Shown here: piece by piece, positions 56,578-64,000 of the stretch
How positions within the stretch are numbered: the first letter of the stretch is position 1
How the letters are laid out: the number at the start of each line of letters is the position of its first letter
DNA from: Halicephalobus mephisto
Lineage: Eukaryota; Nematoda; Chromadorea; Rhabditida; Panagrolaimidae
Reading direction: 5' to 3'
Assembly (NCBI GenBank): GCA_009193035.1
Contig: SWDT01000013.1
Location: forward strand, 372,001-436,000
DNA: 64,000 nt
Notes under the pieces: generated by a model
Databases searched by the model: none
Told to the model about the DNA's origin: nothing
Seen by the model: only the letters and a program-made list of their open reading frames with translations
Made by a program: the position numbers and the translations under genes

Positions 56578-58099
56578 AACTCCTCGACATAATATACACG
56601 GTTACGATTTTTCATAATTGAACCACATATTCGAGTGAGTTGTTTTTATAATATAATAGAGCACAATTAGTTACTAGTAAAACAAAAGAAAGTTTGGAAG
56701 TTGTTACATAAATGAACGAAAAAATCCCAAAAATACTGAAGTTTGACACGAACCTCTGTGACATAAATATACACGGTTACTGTATTTTTTGCGTAATTCC
56801 AATCGGTTTGTCTATTATTGCTACTACGTTATGCTCGTGGTAAGGAGTTTACTGAGTATGAGAAGGGATATATTAAGGCTGCTCGGAAAGCTGGAGAAAC
56901 CTATGAATCGATTGCCCAGGAACTTGGTCGTTCAGAAGCCGGAATCAGACAGATATGTCGTCGGAAGAACAGAAAAAGAGGCCTGGTCGTCCACAGAGTT
57001 GAATTCAAGAGATCAACGAAGAATTGTGAGGAGGCATCTAATTCCACGAAATCTGTGAAGAGTATGCGGAGGAAGGATGAATGTGATGCGAATGTTTCTA
57101 TTAGGACTGTTCATAGAATTATTTCCAAGTCCCCCCATCTCAAACTCTCGAAATGGAAGAAAGCACCGAACATTACACCTGTTCATCAAAAAAATCGACT
57201 TGAATTCGCAAGAATTCATATGAACAGAGACTGGAAGAATGTAAGTTTAAACTATGCTCATATACCACTCAATTTGCTACTTTTCAGGTGATTTTTTCGG
57301 ACGAGAAAAAGTTCAATTTGGATGGTCCTGATGGGTATAGGCACTATTGGCACGATTTGAGGAAAGAACCTCGGTACTTTTCCAAGCGGAACTTTGGTGG
57401 TGGTTCCGTCATGGTATGGGGGGCCTTTTCTCAAATCGGGACCGTAAGTCTTGCCTTCGTTACCTCCAAAATGAATAGTAGAGACTATCAAGAAGTTCTT
57501 GAGGAACATTTGCTGCCGTTTTTAAGGAAGCATAGACGGAGAAAATTCATTTTCCAACAGGATAATGCACGAATCCATGTCAGTAGAGATACCAAGAAGT
57601 GGTTCCAAGAGAAAAAACTTGATCTTCTTCCGTGGCCAGCATGCTCTCCGGACCTCAATCCGATAGAGAACATCTGGGGGATTATGACCCGACAATTATA
57701 TCAGGATGGGAAGCAGTACAACAACGTTCAAGAACTAAAGAACGCGATCATGGACTGCTGGAACAATCTGCCGTCAGAAACCCTCAATAATCTAGTTAAT
57801 TCAATGAATGACAGATTGTTTGAGGTAAGTACTAAGAAAGGGTGTAAAACCCACTATTAGTTGTTGTGTTGTGTTTCTAAATAAAAAGAAATAAGGCAAC
57901 CGTGTATATTTATGTCACAGAGGTTCGTGTCAAACTTCAGTATTTTTGGGATTTTTTCGTTTATTTATGTAACAACTTCCAAACTTTCTTTTGTTTTACT
58001 AGTAACTAATTGTGCTCTATTATATTATAAAAACAACTCACTCGAATATGTGGTTCATATATGAAAAATCGTAACCGTGTATATTTATGTCGAGGAGTT
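56578..58099. mobile_element. Tc3-like DNA transposon, 1.5 kb, complete ends
   Basis: The element starts AACTCCTCGACAT and ends ATGTCGAGGAGTT, flanked by TA on both sides (56576-56577 and 58100-58101), the Tc1/mariner target duplication. The inverted ends are about 210 bp long. Each contains two copies of GACATAAATATACACGGTTA, one at the tip and one at the inner border (about 56762 and 57897), an IR/DR arrangement as in some Tc1-family elements where the transposase binds two sites. Left and right ends remain very similar, so the insertion is fairly young. Confidence 0.88.
56828..57860 (+). pseudogene. Tc3-type transposase with small frame-shifting deletions
   Basis: Two exons (about 56828-57240, 57288-57860) separated by a 47-bp intron. 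The second exon is intact and very close to Tc3 transposase: [45 protein letters not shown] and [16 protein letters not shown] supply the DDE triad. The first exon shows the helix-turn-helix region TEYEKGYIKAARKAGETYES then IAQELGRSEAGIRQICRR, but the ATG is out of frame by one base (ATGCTCGTGG where a family member would read Met-Pro-Arg-Gly), and the linker GRPQ / LNSRDQRRIVRR / ASNSTKSVK is spread over three frames. The shifts happen to cancel, leaving one long open frame with a scrambled linker. Probably inactive. Confidence 0.8.
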
Positions 58100-58101
58100 T
58101 A

Positions 58102-58536
58102 GAATTCTTCCAACTTCTTGTTAATTCTTTTTATTTACATTTGTCGATCAAAGAAACAGACCAAGTGTTTATTTCTCATATCAATCATCAGTTGGAGAAT
58201 CCTTCATTGTCATAAAATCAGATATGATAACCGTCAGAGGACTTCAGACCGTCGATTAGATAAAGGTGGTTAAATAGGAAAAAGTCAGGCTGGACATAAA
58301 AAATATTACTATGAAAGCCATGTGGGTTTTAAAACTACTGCTTTGCTCAAGATTTTCCATATAGTGTATTTTATTCAAATATAAACGCTTTTCAAAGTAG
58401 TCTTCGTTTTTGTAATATCTTTATATTTTAACTCATATGTGCCAGAAAGATATGTATGAACTTCTTTATTACTACTTCATAAAGAACTTTTCAACTAATT
58501 AAACTTTATTCTGACTGTCAGACAATTTGAACATGA
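58102..58536. other. spacer between Tc3-like element and lipase 7
   Basis: AT-rich 3' region of lipase 7. Nothing recognised. Confidence 0.4.
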
Positions 58537-59625
58537 TCAAGGATTTGGGTTGTATCCAGGACATCCATTATTAGCAAAATTATTAGCAACATTGAAGTAG
58601 TGGTCATGATCCTGAAACAAAAGTTTAGTAAAGTAATTTGCCGGCTTAACTTACATCAATACTCAAATCGAGATTGCTGTTGCTGCAACCTTCTCCTTCA
58701 TCGACATCGCATACGACGTAGGCAGATCCAACGGTCATGTTGTTGTTGTACCTGGAAATTGAGAAGTTAAATCGATTTTAACTGGTAAAAGAAGAACTCA
58801 TAATCAGTTACTTTTGATACAACCCTTACCAAATTTCAGATTTATGATGGATGTATCCCATCATGCCCTTTGGAGGCAAATGAGGAACAATGTCATGACG
58901 GTGGACGACTCTGAAGGCGTAGGGAACAAGGGTATCCACAGCAGCAGCGTAGTCAGAGTTTCCGACTCTTGGTTGGCCGAAAGTGACTAGCTTGATCTTC
59001 TCCGGCGCCACGTATCCAAGATAGGAAATCATTGAAGCACCAATCGAGGCTACGGCGGCTCCGAGAGAGTGTCCATTCACCCAAACTTCGTAATTGGGGT
59101 ACGAGTTCTTCAAAGTTATGAAATCATTCCTCATTCCAGTGTTCCAGATGTCATAGAAAGCATCCATGAAATACTTGTTGACTCCTCCACCTCCAGAGAA
59201 GGGTGCGGGAGGCTCCAGGAGCTCTTCGACAACTTCTATGGCTACTTGCAAATCACCACGAGACCCTCTGAAGTTGTGGCATTTATTTTTTCCTAATTAA
59301 TCTTTGATTACCTGAATGAGAGAATAATGGCCTGATCCGAATGAGAAACTGCGGTAAATCCAGAGCACGTATCATCCTTGATCATGTCGCATTGGATACT
59401 GTACTGGCGGATTAACTATAAATCTAATTCAAAAAAGCAAAACTAGAAATGACTTACCGTTGCATTTGCGAAGTTGTCACTTACACACAGATTTGGACTG
59501 CTGCTGTAGGCAGCACTTGCCATTGGCCAAATCTTATATCTTGCGAAGGCGTCATCATAATCGGCACCTAGCACTGTGGATACGGCAAAAATAGAAAATA
59601 ATGCCACAAGAATAGATTTCTCCAT
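58537..59625 (-). CDS. secreted class 3 lipase (lipase 7)
   Basis: Five exons (59625-59458, 59415-59312, 59267-58830, 58751-58655, 58611-58537) give 293 aa. Signal peptide MEKSILVALFSIFAVSTVLG, nearly identical to that of lipase 8. Motifs: AIILSFRGSRG, PAPFSGGGGVNKYF, VNGHSLGAAVAS (Asn before GHSLG where the others have Thr), HRHDIVPHLPPKG, IHHKSEIWYNNNMTV. All introns are GT-AG. The 5' flank is nearly the same as that of lipase 8 over several hundred bp, so 7, 8 and 9 form a recent tandem group. Confidence 0.93.
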
Positions 59626-59692
59626 CCTGATCTTCGTCTGCAAATGAAGGAACAATGAAGACTTTGCTCTCTTTTATTTTCTCTTTAATACT

Positions 59693-59770
59693 CTTATCAG
59701 CACAAAAACTAACATTTGGAATAGACAATTCCGGGATGGAATTAAACTAGAGTATATCCTTCAGAATACG
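59693..59770 (-). promoter_or_regulatory. lipase 7 promoter block with GATA-type site
   Basis: CTTATCA at 59693-59699, then AATAGACAATTCCGGGATGG and AATTAAACTAGAGTATATCC. Near-identical to 61944-62021 before lipase 8 and similar to 48537-48605 before lipase 4. Confidence 0.65.
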
Positions 59771-60808
59771 ATGAAAATCCGACTAAAATTGTAATTAATT
59801 CAATTTTCGTAATAGAACAAACGTTTGATTATTTTTGGAAATATTACAAGTCAGTAATTGCATCATCTATTATGGTAAAATACCAACTTAACTGCTTAGG
59901 TTATGAAACTTTGATTATGTATATGAAGGTATATAATAATCGTTGACATATTCTAAGATATGGATTTAATACAGAAAACTTTGATTCCGGGAATTGATAC
60001 CGAATTCAAGCTAAAGTCTCTGATATCATGAAACAGGAAGTAAATGCTCTTTGTGACCACCAAGCGCTCTCCTGATACTCTCGAACTATTTTTGATAACT
60101 TTTGATTTTTCTTATAATTAGTCCAGTATTTAATTCAATTTTATTGTAAAATGTGAATCGAATATTAATCACACTTATACTCATAAAAAAATGCACACAT
60201 ACCTTTGTTATTACAGATTGTAATTATACCTTAGAGTTCTTTATTATAATTTAAGTACACAACAAATCATTTCATTTATTATCAAGGAAAATTACAAATA
60301 TTTATTGAATTGAGAAAAGATGCACAAGTTTTTGAACTTGTATGAAAACTAACAAGACTAGTGTGCACTTTTAGACAATAGTTCAAAAATCAGAACTCCT
60401 TCGTTAACTGACAATCACCAGCTTTCGAGTTATCCATTCCCATAAAATCATGTTTGACAACAAGACAATTCTACGCCCTCAATTATACTGATATATTAAA
60501 ATACAAAGGTTGAATAAAAAACTTTAAAAAATGTTCTTCGTTAAACAAAACATCTCATCAACAGCTCTGATTTATAATGTTCATTAATCCAACTTAATCT
60601 TGATACCATCTCCATCATCGTATCTTCAATATCATTAAAAATTCATTTTATTTATTACAGTAAATTTAGGATTGTTCTCAGCCAAGACTTTTATATTTTA
60701 AGTGATTCAGTTAAAAGTAGAATACATAAAATCGTTTCTGATTAGCGCATTACAAAAAACTATTAACCAAGTATATTTTTCTTCAATCATCAGAGGATTT
60801 AAGAACAA
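59771..60808. other. spacer between lipases 7 and 8
   Basis: 59795-60050 is a diverged duplicate of 62040-62300 (for example AACTGCTTAGGTTATGAAAC in both copies apart from one base), showing that the duplication unit included upstream DNA. The rest is AT-rich with no gene recognised. Confidence 0.55.
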
Positions 60809-61876
60809 TTAAGGATTTGGATTGTACCCAGAACATCCATTTTTAGCAAAATCATAAGTCACATTGAAATAGTAATGATGGTCCTGAAACAATGATTCAT
60901 CTATGTTCGGAATTTCTTTAACCTACATCAATACTCAAATCAAGAGTACTGTCGCTGCAACCTGCTCCTTCGTCAACTTTACAAACTGTATAAGAAGATC
61001 CGACAGCCATGTTGTTGTTGTACCTGGAAATAGAGAAATTGAATCAATTTTTAGCCATAGTTTAAGGAAAGTCCCTTACCAAACTTCCGATCTGTGATGA
61101 ATATACCCTAGCATTCCCATTGGAGGCAAATGAGGAGCAATGTCATGGTTGTGGACGATTCTGAAGGAATAAGAAATAAGTCTGTCTACAGCAGCAGAAT
61201 AATCAATGTTTCCGACTCTTGGTTGACCGTAAGTGACTAATTTGATTTTCTCTGGTGGCATATATCCCAGATAGGAGATTGTTGCAGCACCGATTGAAGC
61301 CATAGCCCCTCCAAGAGAGTGTCCTGTTACCCAGAGTTCGTAATTCGGGTATGCGTTCTTCAAGCTTAAGAAATCATTTTTCATGCCAGCTTTCCAGATA
61401 TCGTCGAAAGCAGTCATGAAATACAGGTTAACTCCACCACCACCGGCAAAAGGGGAAGGAGGCAGTAGAAGTTCATCAATAATCTCGTTAATTAGCTGGA
61501 GGTTGTCTGTAGTACCTCTAAAGTTGGAATATGAGTCTTTAATCCAATTAATCCTTTTTACCTGAACGACAGAATAATGGCTTGATCTGAATGAGAAGCT
61601 GCAGCAAATCCGGAGCAAGTATCGTTCGGAGCAATGTCACAGCTAATAGTGTATTGCCCTTTGAACTGCAAATTAAAGTCTCTATTAAGTATATACAGTA
61701 ATCCTTACCATCCCATTTGCAAAATTGTCACCTATGCACAAATTTGGATTGCTACTGTAAGCAGTACTTGCCATTGGCCAAACCTTGTATCTCGCAAAGT
61801 TCTCATCATAATCGGCACCTAGCACTGCGGATACGGCAAAAATAGAAAATAATGGCACTAGAATAGATTTCTCCAT
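60809..61876 (-). CDS. secreted class 3 lipase (lipase 8)
   Basis: Five exons (61876-61709, 61665-61562, 61517-61080, 61023-60927, 60883-60809) give 293 aa. Signal peptide MEKSILVPLFSIFAVSAVLG. Motifs: AIILSFRGTTD, PSPFAGGGGVNLYF, VTGHSLGGAMAS, HNHDIAPHLPPMG, IHHRSEVWYNNNMAV, C-terminus GCSGYNPNP. It shares GGVNLYF and the RLISYSFR text with lipase 9 and the signal peptide with lipase 7, marking the tandem group. Confidence 0.93.
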
Positions 61877-61943
61877 CCTGGTCTTCGTCTGCAGATTAAA
61901 AAACAATGAAGACTTTGTTCCCTTTTATTTTCTCTTTAATACT

Positions 61944-62021
61944 CTTATCAGCACAAAAACTAACATTTGGAATAGACAATTCCGGGATGGAATTAAACTA
62001 GAATATATCCTTCAGAATACG
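61944..62021 (-). promoter_or_regulatory. lipase 8 promoter block with GATA-type site
   Basis: CTTATCA at 61944-61950, then AATAGACAATTCCGGGATGG and AATTAAACTAGAATATATCC. See the lipase 7 block. Confidence 0.65.
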
Positions 62022-63126
62022 ATGAGAACCAGACTGAAATTGTGATTAATTCAATTTTTTGCAATAAAGCTGATTTTTGATCATTTTTGGAAAAATAACA
62101 AGTCAGTAATTGAATCATTTATTATTGTAAAATATCAATTTAATTGCTTAGGTTATGAAACTTAGAATATGTCAACGATTATTATATATATTTATATACA
62201 TAATCAAAGATATGGATTTAATACAGAAAACTTTGATTCCGAGAGTTGGTACCGAATTCAAGCTAAATTCTCTAATATCATGAAACAAGAAATAAACGTT
62301 GTTTGTGAAGATTTCGTGGTATCTTAATGTTTTTAATTATTTCAGATGGCTTTTGTTTCTTAAAATTAGTCTAATATTTAGTTCATTGTCTGTCGTCATG
62401 TATCAATTTTATGTGAATCATCGTCAAATTTATGAGCAAAAAGTGAACACAACTTTTTGTGAAACGTTTTAAAACTTTGGATTGGACTACACAGCCACTC
62501 AGTCGATTTATTTCTGACGAAAATGCTATTGTCATTATTAAAATAATTATTACCGATCATTAGACACCTTTCAATGTATATTTAATTTATAATGACGTTT
62601 CCAGTAAAGCTAACAGATCTAACTTGAATTGAAAAAGTATTCAGAAGTTGCTGGAAATAATGTTCAAATTAATGAGAACGTTGTGTACTTTGGGACAATT
62701 CAATAATTAGGTCTGTCCGTTTAGCTGACAATCATCAGCTGTGGAATGCTTCTCTATCGTAAAATCATATGCGATAACAGCAAGATGATCCTAAATCATT
62801 AATTTCAACAAGAAGTTTAGATAAAAAGATTAAACAGAACGAAGAACATTAACGTGGAACATCTTTTAAACAGAGTATTTCACCATCATCTCTAAGTCAT
62901 TGTAGTAATCTATTTTGTTCATGACATTCTTTTGTTTCGTGTTCAATATCGCTACTAACATTTATGTCACTTATTGAAATAGGTTTTAAATAGTTTCAAA
63001 ACGGAAAACCTTTAGATTTAAAGTAATCCAATTAAGAGTAAGACACAACATAATTTCTTGTTACTATATTGCACAAAATACCAATTAGATACATTTTCTG
63101 TTAACTGTCAGAGGATTTAAATATGA
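62022..63126. other. spacer between lipases 8 and 9
   Basis: The part 62040-62300 is duplicated from (or to) 59795-60050. The rest is AT-rich sequence with no gene recognised. Confidence 0.5.
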
Positions 63127-64000
63127 TCAAGGGTTTGGGTTATACCCAGCGCATCCGTTCACAGTGAAGTTAAACATCTTATTGAAGTAGTAACGATGGT
63201 CCTAAAAAGAAAATGCATTTGCGTTTGGAATTGCATCTACTTACATCAATGCTCAAATCAATAGCACTGTCGCTGCAGCTTCCTCCTTCGTCAACTTTAC
63301 AAACTATGTAAGTAGATCCGATAGTCATGTTGTTATTGTACCTGGAAATCCAAAGTCGAATTAGCTTTTAAACAGAATTGAATGAAATCCTTACCAAACT
63401 TCAGATCTGTGATGGATGTAGTCAAGCATTCCCAATGGAGGCAAGTGAGGGCCAATGTCATTGTTGTGGACAACTCTGAAGGAATAAGAAATAAGTCTGT
63501 CTACAGCAGAAGCATAAGCAGGATCTCCAACTCTTGGCTGACCGAAAGTGACTAATTTGATTTTCTCTGGTGGCACATATCCCAGATAGGAGATTGTTGC
63601 AGCGCCGATTGAAGCCATAGCCGCTCCAAGGGAGTGTCCAGTTACCCAGAGTTCGTAATTCGGGTATGCATTCTTCAAGCTTAAGAAATCATTTTTCATG
63701 CCAAAGTTCCAGATGTCGTTGAAGGCATCAAAGAAATATAAGTTAACGCCGCCACCACCAGCGAAAGGGTAAGGTGGCAACAGAAGTTCTTCGATAATTT
63801 CGTTAATTAGCTGGAGTTCACTTTTAGTACCTCTGAAGTTGACATACTACTTTTTAGTCAAATTAATCCTTTTTACCTGAACGAGAGAATGATGGCTTTA
63901 TCTGAATGAGAAGCTGCAGTAAATCCAGAACAAGTATCGTTCGGAGCAATGTCACATGGCAGAGTGTATTGTCCTTTGAACTGTAAACCCAACTTTCTAT
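63127..64000 (-). CDS. secreted class 3 lipase (lipase 9), 5' end outside the window
   Basis: Exons 2-5 are visible: 63980-63877, 63832-63395, 63341-63245, 63201-63127. Exon 1 with the signal peptide lies beyond the right edge, so the coding sequence is partial. Motifs: LPCDIAPNDTCSGFTA, AIILSFRGTKS, PYPFAGGGGVNLYF, VTGHSLGAAMAS, HNNDIGPHLPPLG, IHHRSEVWYNNNMTI, C-terminus GCAGYNPNP. Exon lengths equal those of lipases 7 and 8. The array probably continues to the right. Confidence 0.92.

Noticed and set aside
56789..57058. Independent 89-aa gene overlapping the transposase
   Set aside because: It is another frame of the Tc3-like transposase region and carries part of the frame-shifted linker (LNSRDQRRIVRR).
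1..64000. tRNA and rRNA genes
   Set aside because: No GGTTCGAATCC-type arm with a matching acceptor stem and no 5S-like sequence next to the SL1-like copies were found by eye. A tRNA scan could still find a diverged one.

Overview
The window looks like an AT-rich rhabditid nematode chromosome arm, Caenorhabditis or a close relative. Reasons: short introns with the TTTTCAG-type acceptor, acceptor-like sites just upstream of several start codons (as for SL trans-splicing), two sequences almost identical to the spliced leader SL1, a Tc3-type transposon, frequent CTACAGTA octamers, and a run of class 3 lipase, UGT and Rab genes of the kind expanded in these worms. Coding exons were joined by eye using GT-AG sites. 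Nearly every joined model closes in frame at the length expected for its family.

Layout. 1-1113 is AT-rich repeat. 1114-4121 (+) is a globin-like protein with a possible myristoylation site. 4532-5983 (-) is a Lys-rich protein of unknown function. 6578-8740 (-) is the SUT-2/ZC3H14 poly(A)-RNA zinc-finger protein, divergent from 9071-10628 (+) PLRG1/Prp46, a spliceosomal WD40 protein. 10678-13854 (-) is a UDP-glycosyltransferase. 13.9-17.9 kb is a graveyard of mobile elements (LINE 3' end, Tc1-like relic, probable solo LTR). 17947-19749 (+) is eRF1, the translation termination factor, whose reading frame carries an internal TGA. Two near-identical 240-bp repeats follow. 21758-23308 (+) is a GT31 glycosyltransferase and 23388-24676 (-) a secreted Cys-rich protein. 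25065-29467 (-) is the SWR1/SRCAP-type remodeller SSL-1. 30370 starts an SL1-like sequence. 31226-31794 (+) is a small His/Tyr-rich secreted peptide. 33.1-37.7 kb (-) holds three tandem Rab-like GTPases, one broken by a 26-bp duplication.

From 40.9 kb to the right edge is an array of nine secreted class 3 lipases plus one truncated pseudogene. Three read rightward and then six leftward, so the array is partly mirror-symmetric. Most share a five-exon structure, the GHSLG nucleophile elbow, a catalytic Asp and a C-terminal His. Several share an upstream block with a GATA-type site, suggesting common intestinal control. The array is interrupted by a decayed mariner-like element, a 1.5-kb Tc3-like transposon and a palindromic satellite-like element that also occurs at 12.6 and 38.4 kb.

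Most striking observations: (1) the eRF1 reading frame, otherwise full length, has a TGA at codon 142, the junction of the stop-recognition (N) and peptide-release (M) domains; (2) two dispersed SL1-like sequences; (3) the lipase array with a shared promoter block, near-identical introns in an inverted pair and two GC-AG introns; (4) a duplicated 240-bp segment downstream of eRF1 whose differences are all transitions.
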